A stretch of DNA of 64,000 nucleotides from JAILZP01 sp037444185 (GTDB taxonomy: Bacteria > Bacillota > Desulfotomaculia > Desulfotomaculales > Desulfocucumaceae): the NCBI GenBank assembly GCA_037444185.1, contig JBBIMW010000003.1, positions 1 to 64,000 of the forward strand, read 5' to 3'. Below are positions 8,017-15,881 of this stretch, in pieces. A program made the position numbers and the translations under genes. Positions within the stretch are counted from its first letter, which is position 1; the number at the start of each line of letters is the position of its first letter. The notes beneath the pieces are model-generated. The model was not told the DNA's origin. It saw only the letters and a program-made list of their open reading frames with translations, and did not search any database.

Positions 8017-9315
8017 TCAGGACGGCCGGCTGTCGATTATCCTTTTGGCCTTCCCCTGGCTTCTTTCAATGGAAAAGGGCTCCATCAGCCTTACTTTGGC
8101 CCCGATGGAAAGAACATTCTGCAGCCTGGCCCTGATTCCGCCCTCCATGGCCTCCAGGTCCCGGAAGCTGCCGGTGAAGGCCTCCTCAGTCAGCTCCACC
8201 CGGACCTCCAAGATGTCCAGGTACCCCTTTTTGCTAACCACTATCTGGTAATGGGGGGCAATGCCCTCCACCTCCATAAGAACGCTCTCAATCTGGGAGG
8301 GAAATACATTGACCCCGGAAATAATCAGCATGTCGTCGGTCCTGCCCGTCACTTTGCGCATTCTGGCCGTACTCCTGCCGCACACGCAGGGTTCGGCGCC
8401 CAGGGTGGTGATATCCCTGGTGCGGTACCTGATCACCGGAAAGGCTTCCTTGGTAAGGGTGGTTATCACCAGCTCCCCTTCTTCCCCCGGCCCCAGCGGT
8501 TCGCCGGTATCCGGGTCGATGACCTCCACCAGGAAGTGATCCTCATTGACGTGCATGCCCAGGGCCTCCAGGCACTCGCCGGACACGCCGGGACCCATGA
8601 CCTCGCTGAGTCCGTAATTATCCGTGGCCTTAATGCCCCAGGCCCGCTCCAGCTCGGCCCGCATGTTTTCGGACCAGGCCTCGGCGCCGAAGAGACCCAC
8701 CTTAAGCTTCAGATCCCCGGGGCCCACGCCCATTCTGGCCGCCGCCTCGGCCAGATGCAGGGCGTAGGAGGGGGTGCCCACCAGCACTGTGACGCCGAAA
8801 TCCTTCATCAGCATAATCTGCTTTTCGGTGTTTCCCACCGAAGAGGGAACAATGGCGGCCCCAACCTTCTCCAGACCGTAGTGAAGTCCGAAGGCCCCGG
8901 TAAAAAGTCCGTAGCCGAAGGTGATTTGAGCCACATCCTCGTCAGTGACCCCGGCCAGGCAGGCCACCCTGGCGATCAGTTCGGCCCATGTCTCCAGATC
9001 CCTCCTGGTATAGCCCACCACTATGGGCTTCCCCGTCGTCCCCGAGGAGGCGTGCAGCCTTACCACCCGCTTCATCGGCACGGCGAAAAGGCCGTACGGG
9101 TAGTTGTCCCGCAGGGCCAGTTTGGTGGTGAAGGGAAACTTGCTTATGTCCTCCAGTTTTTTCAGGTCACCGGGCGCCACACCGTGCCCGTCGAATAGTT
9201 CTTTGTAAAACGGAACCCGGTTGTAAACCAGGTTTAAAGTCTCCTTGAGCCTTTCCAGCTGCAGTTCCCCGAGCTGCTCCCGGTCCATGCACTCGTGCCG
9301 GGGGTCCCAAATCAT
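8017..9315 (-). CDS. paaK: Phenylacetate-CoA ligase family enzyme
   Basis: An AMP-forming acyl-CoA ligase of 432 residues, the usual PaaK length. The ATP-binding loop HASSGTTGKPIVVGYT, the A5-like motif DNYGLSEVMGPGVSGEC and the C-terminal GRTDDMLIISGVNVFPSQIE are clear. It would activate phenylacetate or another aryl acid to its CoA thioester. The ATG at 9315 has AAGGGGAGAGAG upstream; the open frame before it lacks a site. It follows the aminotransferase on the same strand, as expected for aromatic amino acid breakdown through aryl-pyruvates and aryl-acetates. The exact substrate is inferred. Confidence 0.88.
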   Translation of the reverse strand: MIWDPRHECMDREQLGELQLERLKETLNLVYNRVPFYKELFDGHGVAPGDLKKLEDISKFPFTTKLALRDNYPYGLFAVPMKRVVRLHASSGTTGKPIVVGYTRRDLETWAELIARVACLAGVTDEDVAQITFGYGLFTGAFGLHYGLEKVGAAIVPSSVGNTEKQIMLMKDFGVTVLVGTPSYALHLAEAAARMGVGPGDLKLKVGLFGAEAWSENMRAELERAWGIKATDNYGLSEVMGPGVSGECLEALGMHVNEDHFLVEVIDPDTGEPLGPGEEGELVITTLTKEAFPVIRYRTRDITTLGAEPCVCGRSTARMRKVTGRTDDMLIISGVNVFPSQIESVLMEVEGIAPHYQIVVSKKGYLDILEVRVELTEEAFTGSFRDLEAMEGGIRARLQNVLSIGAKVRLMEPFSIERSQGKAKRIIDSRPS

Positions 9316-9472
9316 ATTCTCTCTCCCCTTAATACCCGGAGGCTGCTGAAAATGTGCCTTTGCCCGAAACACCGCTGCGCCCCGCAGCCTCCGGGGGATA
9401 TTTTCTTCGCCTGATGACGCCGCCCGGGGCGGCGGGGCGGCCTGCCGCATAAACGGGCTTTGCGGCAGGTAT

Positions 9473-10678
9473 CTACAGATTAACCACGGTTTTTACCTTG
9501 ACCCCGCAGCGGCTTACAAAGCGGGCCATTCTCCTGAAGGCCTCGCCCAGATCCTCCATGGAGGCGGCATAGGAGCAGCGAACAAACCCGCTGCCGCTGG
9601 GGCCGAAGGCGCTGCCGGGCACCAGGGCCACCTTTTCCTCCATCAGTAGTTTTTCGGCGAACTCTTCGGAACCAAGGCCGGTACCCCTTATATCAGGAAA
9701 GGCGTAGAAGGCGCCGCCCGGCTCGAAACACGGTATCCCCATTTCCTTGAAGGCCTGCAATACCAGATGGCGCCGCCTGTTGTACTGCTGGACCATCCTT
9801 CTCATACCGTCCCGGCCGTTTTTCAGAGCCTCCAGGGCGGCCTTCTGGGCCGTGATGGGGGCGCAGAGAATGCTGTACTGGTGAATTTTGTTCATAGCCC
9901 CGATGAAATCCGGATTCCCGGCGGCGTATCCTATTCTCCAGCCCGTCATGGCATAAGCCTTGGAAAATCCGTTCAGCAGCACCGTGCGGTCCTGCATGCC
10001 GGGGATGGACGGAAAACAAGTGTGGCTTCCGGTATATGTGAGCTTGTCGTATATCTCGTCCGAAACCACGATCAGATCCCGGGCCCTGGCCACCTCCGCA
10101 ATCTCCATCAGATCCCGGTGGCGCATCACCGCGCCGGTGGGGTTGTTGGGGTAGCACAGTATAATCAGCTTGGTGCGGGGGGTGAGGGCCTTCTCCACCC
10201 TGCCGGCGGTAAGCCTGAAATCATCCTCCACGCCGGTGGGCACCATCACCGGCACCCCTCCGGCCAGCGTCACCGTGGGGGCGTAGGATACATACGAAGG
10301 CTCGGGGACGATGACCTCGTCCCCGGGGCAGACCAGCGCCCGCATGGCCAGATCCAGCCCCTCGCTGACCCCCACCGTGATCAGCAGCTCCCGGCGGGCG
10401 TCGTAAGTGACCCCGTAGGTCACATCCAGGTCCCGGGCGATCTCTTCCCTCAGTTCCGGCAGGCCCTGGTTCGAGGTGTACATGGTGTAGCCCTTTTCCA
10501 GAGAATATATGCAGGCCTCCCTGATATGCCAGGGGGTGACGAAATCCGGCTCTCCCACCCCCAGGGAGATTACTCCTTTCATTTCCGTGGCCAGGTCAAA
10601 AAACCTGCGGATGCCCGAGGGCGGTATAGCCCTTACCACCGGATTTATTTTTTCGCTCCAGTCTATTTTTTTAGTCAC
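9473..10678 (-). CDS. PLP-dependent aminotransferase, class I/II
   Basis: A fold-type I aminotransferase of 401 residues. It has ISLGVGEPDFVTP near the N-terminus, the NNPTGA motif, SDEIYDKLTY, and the PLP lysine in LNGFSKAYAMTGWRIGY. The sequence is of the aspartate/aromatic/branched-chain type, so the substrate cannot be fixed. The GTG at 10678 overlaps the lrp stop as GTGA, so the two are coupled. A T-box leader upstream ties the pair to the charging of one tRNA, which points to amino acid synthesis or overflow rather than a housekeeping role. Confidence 0.9.
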   Translation of the reverse strand: MTKKIDWSEKINPVVRAIPPSGIRRFFDLATEMKGVISLGVGEPDFVTPWHIREACIYSLEKGYTMYTSNQGLPELREEIARDLDVTYGVTYDARRELLITVGVSEGLDLAMRALVCPGDEVIVPEPSYVSYAPTVTLAGGVPVMVPTGVEDDFRLTAGRVEKALTPRTKLIILCYPNNPTGAVMRHRDLMEIAEVARARDLIVVSDEIYDKLTYTGSHTCFPSIPGMQDRTVLLNGFSKAYAMTGWRIGYAAGNPDFIGAMNKIHQYSILCAPITAQKAALEALKNGRDGMRRMVQQYNRRRHLVLQAFKEMGIPCFEPGGAFYAFPDIRGTGLGSEEFAEKLLMEEKVALVPGSAFGPSGSGFVRCSYAASMEDLGEAFRRMARFVSRCGVKVKTVVNL

Positions 10679-11157
10679 GGGGACACCACCAGCCTCCTGT
10701 CTTCTTCGTCGTCCTCGATGATCACGCCGTCCTGCTTGTATGTTTTCAGCACAAAATGTGTCGTGGTGCTGACCACGCCCTCTATGGTGGCCAACTTGGT
10801 GGCCACAAAATTGCTGACTTCCCTCATGCTCCGGCCCTCGATGTACACCGCCAGGTCGTACGTTCCCGACACCAGGCGCACACTGCGCACCTCCGGAAAA
10901 CGGTATATTCTCTCGGCCACCGCATCGAATCCCACGTCCCTCTGGGGCGTGGTGCGCACTTCGATAAGGGCCGAAACCTTCTCCTCTCCGAACCTCTCCC
11001 AATTCACCAGGGTGATGTGCCTGAGTATAACCTTGGTGTTTTCCAATTCCCTGATCTGCCGCCTGACCTCCTCCACGTCCAGGGAAAGCATCACGGCAAT
11101 GTCTCCTTCGGTGAGCCTGGCGTTGGCCTCCAAAAGCTCCAGTATTTCTTTTTTCAC
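10675..11157 (-). CDS. Lrp/AsnC family transcriptional regulator
   Basis: A 160-residue feast/famine regulator. Residues 1-55 form the AsnC-type helix-turn-helix (LTEGDIAVMLSLDVEEVRRQIRELE split over two helices) and the rest the RAM ligand-binding domain (ALIEVRTTPQRD, VSGTYDLAVYIEG). GTG at 11157 has AGGGGGTG upstream; the frame is open 16 codons more but without a site. It is the first gene after the T-box leader and is coupled to the aminotransferase, whose amino acid it probably senses. Confidence 0.9.
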   Translation of the reverse strand: MKKEILELLEANARLTEGDIAVMLSLDVEEVRRQIRELENTKVILRHITLVNWERFGEEKVSALIEVRTTPQRDVGFDAVAERIYRFPEVRSVRLVSGTYDLAVYIEGRSMREVSNFVATKLATIEGVVSTTTHFVLKTYKQDGVIIEDDEEDRRLVVSP

Positions 11158-11204
11158 ACTGCGGCACCCCCTCAGATCCGGCCGTTTATAACGCCGGCAA
11201 ATCA

Positions 11205-11455
11205 AAAACCCCCGTCCCGCAACACAAGGGACGGGGGTTTAATTCCCGCGGTACCACCCAAATTGGCCGATCAACACCGGCCCTCTCGGCGCCCGTAACG
11301 GGGGCGTATCCGGCAGAGCATACTCACCCGGGATTTTCAACCCTGCTGCTCAGGGGCGGCACGGGCGCTTCACCTGCCGGGCTTTCACCAATCCCCGGCT
11401 CGCTTAAGGCTGATCCGCCCATATTCCCCATCATTGCTGTAATATCAGAAATTAC
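11205..11455 (-). ncRNA. T-box leader (tRNA-sensing)
   Basis: The minus strand carries the invariant T-box GGGTGGTACCGCGG (11259-11246) followed by a terminator, CCCCCGTCCC/GGGACGGGGG with TTTTT (11237-11204). Upstream is a Stem I with the AGCGAGCCGGGG bulge region and the ATTGGTGAAAGCCCGGC distal loop. My hand fold pairs GGGG/CCCC and GGGCG/CGCCC around an internal loop whose 3' strand is GTGCCG, so the specifier is best read as GCC (Ala, 11360-11358), with TGC (Cys) as alternative. The downstream genes are lrp and an aminotransferase, not a tRNA synthetase. Confidence 0.9.
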
Positions 11456-11459
11456 GGCA

Positions 11460-11488
11460 ATTATAGCACGGGGGATACCGCAAGTCAA
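11460..11488 (-). promoter_or_regulatory. Sigma-A promoter of the T-box transcript
   Basis: TTGACT (11488-11483), 17-base spacer, TATAAT (11465-11460), immediately upstream of the T-box. Confidence 0.85.
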
Positions 11489-11521
11489 CAGGGAAAGAAT
11501 AGCACAAATCCGCAGCTGTCT

Positions 11522-12895
11522 TCACATTGTCAGCACGCCATCGTTTGTCTTGATAACCTTAAGCACCTGTTCCTCCCCGCCCGTCACGGCGTCTATGTAA
11601 ACCAGGAAAACGTCGTCGTCCAGCCTGCCCTGGAATTCGTAGGTCAAAGCCTCGGTGTCCGCCGTCCTGGGAATCAGCGCCAGACGTCCAGGGGTGATGT
11701 CATTGAACCTCGGGCTTAGTTTCCGCCGGGCCTGCTCCGCCGTAATGGCCGGCGCGGGCAGTTTCCTTTCGCGGTGGGACATCCAGTAGCCGGTTCCGTC
11801 CACACCCATAACCTGTCCGCTGTCCAGGGCCACCGACACCTTGATTAGATCGGGATACAGTATCACCCCGCCCTGGGTGGCCGCAAAGTTGTACACGGCC
11901 ACATTGTCCCTGATTTCATAGTAGGTGGACTCCATGCCCTTGAAACCCCTCTCTTCCAAAAAGCGGGCGGCCCCGTCCATGCCCTGGGGCACGCTGATCT
12001 TGGCGCCGCCCACACTTCTTGAGCTGATCATCCAGATTACCTGCCCGGCCTGCCGGCTGACGCCCAAAATTATTTTTTCCCCGTTTTTCGCCGGAACGGG
12101 GGTCACTTCAACCCGGTAAAGCGGCACCCGGCCGTTGTCAGTGCCGGCCACGCTGGCTGTGTAAGAGATATCCGGCTGCCGGTCTATAAAGGCCAGGGCC
12201 TTTTCCCTGGCCTGATCGGCGGTGATCAGGGAGCCGCCCTCCAGTCCGGGGGGCTTCCGGCGGGCCAGATGGTCGGAAAAGGGGCCGTCGTATATCAAGG
12301 TGGGAAACTGCTGCATATTTTTGTCCATAATTTGAAAATCGCTGTTTGCCAGCTGGGGCCCCTGCCTGCGCAGCACTCCACCGCTCTCCCTTTTCAGTTC
12401 GCTCAAAAGGAGGCTGCCGCCGGCCAGCCCGGCCTCCACCCTGTCCATTTCCTCGTTCAGCCGCCCGGCCTGCCTGTAAAGATCCCGCAGGGTCTTCCAC
12501 TGTTCATCCGTTTTGGACTTGCCGCCGGCGGTCTGGATGGCCAGGGTCCGGGCGTAGGCCCCCACCTGATTGAGAAACTTCATGGTTCTGGCCACAGTGA
12601 CATCCGGGACCGGGATCTGCCCCATATTCCCCTGGGCGGCCACCGCCTCCTGCCAGAGATTCATGAACAGCTGGGAGTCTTGCCGGGTTTCCTGCCCCAC
12701 CAGGGACTTGGAAAGAAGCACTTCGATGTTCTGAACATTGTTCACCAGATTAAAAAATGCCAAGCTGTACTTGTTGTTAAGGGCGGTTTCGGCCGCCCGG
12801 CGGGACATAATCTGTCCGTACCCCCAATAAGCCGCGCCCGCCGTCAATAAAAGCCCCAAAGCCAGGGGCACAATCCAGTTGAAGGGTTTTCTCAC
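11522..12895 (-). CDS. ypeB: Spore germination protein YpeB
   Basis: A 457-residue protein needed to place or protect SleB in the spore. One N-terminal signal anchor (FNWIVPLALGLLLTAGAAYWGYG) precedes a helical region with NKYSLAFFNLVNNVQNIEVLLSKSLVG, a YpeB hallmark, and C-terminal PepSY repeats (LITADQAREKALAFID; VSVPQG-type; ITAEQARRKLSPRF). The start is GTG at 12895, with AAGGAG 11 bases upstream. It follows sleB by 15 bases, the same order as in Bacillus. Confidence 0.93.
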   Translation of the reverse strand: MRKPFNWIVPLALGLLLTAGAAYWGYGQIMSRRAAETALNNKYSLAFFNLVNNVQNIEVLLSKSLVGQETRQDSQLFMNLWQEAVAAQGNMGQIPVPDVTVARTMKFLNQVGAYARTLAIQTAGGKSKTDEQWKTLRDLYRQAGRLNEEMDRVEAGLAGGSLLLSELKRESGGVLRRQGPQLANSDFQIMDKNMQQFPTLIYDGPFSDHLARRKPPGLEGGSLITADQAREKALAFIDRQPDISYTASVAGTDNGRVPLYRVEVTPVPAKNGEKIILGVSRQAGQVIWMISSRSVGGAKISVPQGMDGAARFLEERGFKGMESTYYEIRDNVAVYNFAATQGGVILYPDLIKVSVALDSGQVMGVDGTGYWMSHRERKLPAPAITAEQARRKLSPRFNDITPGRLALIPRTADTEALTYEFQGRLDDDVFLVYIDAVTGGEEQVLKVIKTNDGVLTM

Positions 12896-12910
12896 CGGAA
12901 CACCATCTCC

Positions 12911-13629
12911 TTACAGGGCGAAAACATGCCGGCCTATTTGGGTCACCACGGGCCTGGTCCATATCCAGGGAGAGACGGGCTTGTAGGGATTCCAGAAAAA
13001 CAGGGCGCCGCCGGTGGGGTCCCAGCCGCTTACGGCTTCCTGGGCCGCCCTCAGGGAATCCCGGGACACGGGCCTGGTATACTGCCCATTGCTGACAGAC
13101 TCGAAGGCGCCGGGCTGGTATATCACCCCGGCCAGGGAGTTGGGAAAGGACCCGCTCTGGACCCTGTTGACTATAACCGCCCCCACCGCCACTTTGCCCG
13201 CATATGACTCGTCGGCGGCCTCGCCTTCGATTACCCTGGCCAGCAAATAAATATTGCTCCGGTCCGACACGCCCCTGGAAACGCCGGCCGAAGCGGGGGC
13301 CGTCCCCGCCTGCCTGGCGGAGGGAAGGCCCAGGGCCGCCCAGGTCCGGGGTCCCCCCACACCGNNNNNNNNNNAAGGCCGTTCTTCCTTTGGAATTCCT
13401 TCACCGCCCGGAAAGTTCCCCCGGAATAATAGCCGTCTATCGGGCCGTTGTAGTATCCCCACCTGTTTAGCTGGGACTGGACCTTTGTCACGTCCGGACC
13501 GCTGCTTCCCCAGTACAGGTTCCTGTTCTGCCCCATGGCGTCCCCTTTGAACCAGAACCCAAGCCCGGCCGCCAGCAGGGCCGCCAGCAATGCAACAACA
13601 GCTTTTTTCCGCCCGCCCGGCAAAAACAC
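12911..13629 (-). CDS. sleB: Spore cortex-lytic enzyme SleB (split by assembly gap)
   Basis: A germination-specific cortex hydrolase. The N-terminal part has a signal helix (AVVALLAALLAAGLGFWF) and a peptidoglycan-binding domain (GSSGPDVTKVQSQLNRWGYYNGPIDGYY split at the fold core). The C-terminal part is the catalytic Hydrolase_2 domain (LLARVIEGEAADESYAGKVA, FFWNPYKPVSPWI). Ten Ns at 13365-13374 join the halves out of frame; the intact family would read KNGL...VGPRTW across it, so I treat this as one gene with a mis-sized gap, not a frameshift. A GTG at 13629 is the likeliest start; TTG 13656 is also open. Confidence 0.9.
13365..13374. other. Assembly gap (10 N)
   Basis: Run of N inside sleB. 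The reading frame changes across it, so the true gap length is not 10 bases. Confidence 0.95.
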
Positions 13630-13663
13630 CAGCCATCCCCCCCGGCACTGCAACAATTAAATA

Positions 13664-13692
13664 TATTTTGCCTGAAAAGGAGTGAAATATGC
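13664..13692 (-). promoter_or_regulatory. Sigma-G-like promoter of sleB-ypeB
   Basis: GCATA (13692-13688), 17-base spacer, CAAAATA (13670-13664). This fits the forespore sigma-G pattern (GHATR / CATNMTA) in all but one -10 base, and sleB-ypeB is a known sigma-G operon in Bacillus. Confidence 0.55.
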
Positions 13693-13715
13693 AAAAAAAC
13701 CGCCCCTGCGGGCGG
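13693..13715 (-). terminator. Rho-independent terminator after cbiA/dsrN
   Basis: On the minus strand CCGCCC-GCAG-GGGCGG is followed by TTTTTTTGC. It lies about 50 bases past the cbiA stop and overlaps the sleB promoter region. Confidence 0.75.
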
Positions 13716-13742
13716 CTGGAATACAGAATCCAGGAGTCAAAA
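13715..13742. repeat. Short copy of the GAATCCAGGAG repeat
   Basis: CTGGAATACAGAATCCAGG followed by AGTCAAAAC, next to the GGGCGG terminator arm. Same core as 7109-7225. Confidence 0.6.
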
Positions 13743-13763
13743 CAAGAAGTGCACATAAGCAAT

Positions 13764-15188
13764 TCAAGCCTTTTTCCGCTCCCTGAACTCCAGGGCGCGG
13801 CTCACCATGGCCCCGGCCCAACCCGGCACCGCCAGGGCGTGCAGGTGGCTGTAACAGGCCAGTACATTTTTGTACACCGCCCCGTCCCTGCCACCGTCAA
13901 CTCCCCAGCCCCTCGTGACCCGGAATGCAAAGGAGAGCTCTTTTTCATCAATGTTCACCACTTTGGAGTGATGGAATTCGTGCCCCCTGATCACCGTTCC
14001 CCGGAGGAAAAAGGGGTTGTGGCGGCACACCTCCACCACTTCGTACCCGTGGCCCTGGGGCCGGTCCATCATCAGCACGTCAAAGGGGAGGCAGCCGGAC
14101 ATGTTGTATATATTGCCCTTCCAGGCCAGGGTGCGGGACAGGTACATCAGGCCGCCGCACTCGGCGTACACCGGCATCCCGGCCTCCACCCCCTCCTTCA
14201 CGTCCCGCCTCAGCCCCTCGTTGGCCTCCAGCTCTGCGGCAAAGACCTCGGGAAATCCCCCGCCGATATAAAGGGCGTCAATATCCGGCAGGCCGGGATC
14301 ACCCAGGGCGTCTATTTCCACCAGACAGGCGCCGGCGGCCACCAGGGCCTCAATATTTTCGGGATAGTAAAAGGTGAAGGCCCTGTCCCTGAAATAGCCT
14401 ATGACGGGACCGGAGGCCACCGGCGGAAACGCCGGCCCGCAGGCCGCCCAATACCGCCCCGCCCCAGGCGCCGGCGGGGCGGAACGGGCCAGATCCATAA
14501 TTTTGTCCAGATCAAAAAAAGCTGTGGCCGCCCGGCCGATTTCCTCCACCAAGGCCGGCAAATCATCCCTCTCGGCGGCGGGAACCAGCCCCAGATGCCG
14601 GTCCGGTATGATAAACTGCCGCCCCTTGGGGATCACCCCCAGCACCGGCAGTCCGCAATACCTTTCCACCGCCTCCCTGAGCATGGCCTCGTGCCTTGGC
14701 CTGGCCACCTTGTTTAAAATGACACCGGCCACCCCAAGCTGCGGGTCGAAGTCCATGAAGCCCCGCACCAGGGGGGCCACGCTCCTGGTCATTCTGGTGC
14801 CGTCCACCACCAGTATCACGGGAGCCGCTATGATCTTGGCAATTTCAGCGGTGCTGCCGCTACCCTCGATATCCACGCCGTCAAAGAGCCCCATGGCCCC
14901 TTCCACCACACTTATATCGGCCCCGGATGAGTTGCTGAAAAACGAGCCCGCAATCATCTCCCCGGCCATCATGAAACCGTCCAGGTTGCGGCAGGGCCTG
15001 TCCGCCACCATGGTCATCCACCCCGGATCAATAAAGTCGGGACCCTTCTTAAAGGGCTGCACCACCAGCCCCTTGCTTTTCAGCGCGGCCAGCAAACCCA
15101 GGGTGACGGTGGTCTTGCCCGACCTGCCGCAGGGGGCGCCCACCACAATGCGCGGCACATTGTTTGTGAAACCTTCCGTTTTCAGCAC
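13764..15188 (-). CDS. dsrN: Cobyrinate a,c-diamide synthase family protein, probable DsrN siroheme amidase
   Basis: A 474-residue glutamine-dependent amidotransferase. The N-terminal P-loop GAPCGRSGKTTVTLG belongs to the dethiobiotin synthase-like ligase domain; the C-terminal class I glutaminase domain has the nucleophile in PVYAECGGLMYLS and a histidine motif GHGYE / GHEFHHSK. By sequence it is CbiA. Its place directly after dsrC and dsrMK, with no cobalamin genes nearby, matches DsrN, the CbiA relative thought to amidate siroheme for sulfite reductase. Start GTG at 15188 behind GCAGGGAGGGGG. A role in cobalamin synthesis remains possible. Confidence 0.85.
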   Translation of the reverse strand: MLKTEGFTNNVPRIVVGAPCGRSGKTTVTLGLLAALKSKGLVVQPFKKGPDFIDPGWMTMVADRPCRNLDGFMMAGEMIAGSFFSNSSGADISVVEGAMGLFDGVDIEGSGSTAEIAKIIAAPVILVVDGTRMTRSVAPLVRGFMDFDPQLGVAGVILNKVARPRHEAMLREAVERYCGLPVLGVIPKGRQFIIPDRHLGLVPAAERDDLPALVEEIGRAATAFFDLDKIMDLARSAPPAPGAGRYWAACGPAFPPVASGPVIGYFRDRAFTFYYPENIEALVAAGACLVEIDALGDPGLPDIDALYIGGGFPEVFAAELEANEGLRRDVKEGVEAGMPVYAECGGLMYLSRTLAWKGNIYNMSGCLPFDVLMMDRPQGHGYEVVEVCRHNPFFLRGTVIRGHEFHHSKVVNIDEKELSFAFRVTRGWGVDGGRDGAVYKNVLACYSHLHALAVPGWAGAMVSRALEFRERKKA

Positions 15189-15242
15189 CCCCCTCCCTGC
15201 AAAGGGCTCAACGGCGCCGGCGCCGCATCAAGCCTCTCCATG

Positions 15243-15309
15243 CTTAAAAATAATAGGCACATCGCCTTGATGTTGCCGGCGAAAAACCGCCGGCAACTCA
15301 CCTGTGCCT
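15243..15309 (-). terminator. Two-part hairpin after dsrC
   Basis: On the minus strand AGGCACA pairs with TGTGCCT outside, and GTTGCCGGC with GCCGGCAAC inside, with asymmetric internal loops GGTGA and ATCAAGGCGA; ATTATTTTT follows. It could be a terminator for dsrC or a leader element of dsrN. I do not recognise a known riboswitch. Confidence 0.5.
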
Positions 15310-15363
15310 GTTTGTACAATAGTTTTTCAGTCTCCCGGGAGGCTGTGCTTTATATTATAACCC

Positions 15364-15681
15364 TTATACGCAGCCGGTGGGCTTGGGCAGACCGGCCAGT
15401 TTGCAGGAACCCTTGGCGGGGCCGGTGGGAAACAGCTCATAAATGTACTTCAGACTGCAGCCGGTTTCCTTGCACAGCTTGCGGATCATGGGGGCGATCT
15501 GGAACTGCTTGTAATAATCCCTCAGGTAAAAAATCACTTTCCAGTGATCGTCGGTCAGCTCGGGAATACCCTCACCGGGAGCAAAATGTCTGGCCACATC
15601 CTCGCTCCACTGATCCGGATCAACAACAAAACCATCCTCGTCCAGTTCAATCTCCACCCCGTTAATGTTGATGGACGCCAT
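15364..15681 (-). CDS. dsrC: DsrC/TusE family sulfur carrier
   Basis: A 105-residue partner of dissimilatory sulfite reductase. The C-terminal arm GSCKLAGLPKPTGCV has both redox cysteines, Cys93 and Cys104, eleven apart, as in true DsrC able to form the DsrC trisulfide; TusE-type proteins have only the last one. DsrMK then reduces the trisulfide with quinol electrons. ATG at 15681 follows GGAGGTG by nine bases; an upstream in-frame ATG lacks a site. It has its own promoter (15811-15839), separate from dsrMK. Confidence 0.95.
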   Translation of the reverse strand: MASININGVEIELDEDGFVVDPDQWSEDVARHFAPGEGIPELTDDHWKVIFYLRDYYKQFQIAPMIRKLCKETGCSLKYIYELFPTGPAKGSCKLAGLPKPTGCV

Positions 15682-15810
15682 TAAAAGAAGCACCTCCACT
15701 TAAATATTCATGGCGTTTTTTTATTTCGCCTTTTAATTGCCGGAGTGAACAGGCCCGGTTTCACGCAATACTCAATTAAAGCGGCCAGACATGTTCAACC
15801 CCCAAAATTA

Positions 15811-15839
15811 AGGATACCATTCACAAGGCCCTTCGTCAA
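15811..15839 (-). promoter_or_regulatory. Putative sigma-A promoter of dsrC
   Basis: TTGACG (15839-15834), 17-base spacer, TATCCT (15816-15811), in the gap between dsrK and dsrC. Confidence 0.55.
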
Positions 15840-15881
15840 TCACCGGAACTTCAATTAAGCGAAATACCAGCAATTGGGCGT

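Noticed and set aside
10679..11167. Aminotransferase frame extended upstream
   Set aside because: It runs through the lrp gene in another frame; the GTGA overlap marks the true start.
13231..13762. Apparent frameshift in sleB
   Set aside because: The frame changes exactly at a run of 10 N; a wrong gap length explains it better than a real mutation.
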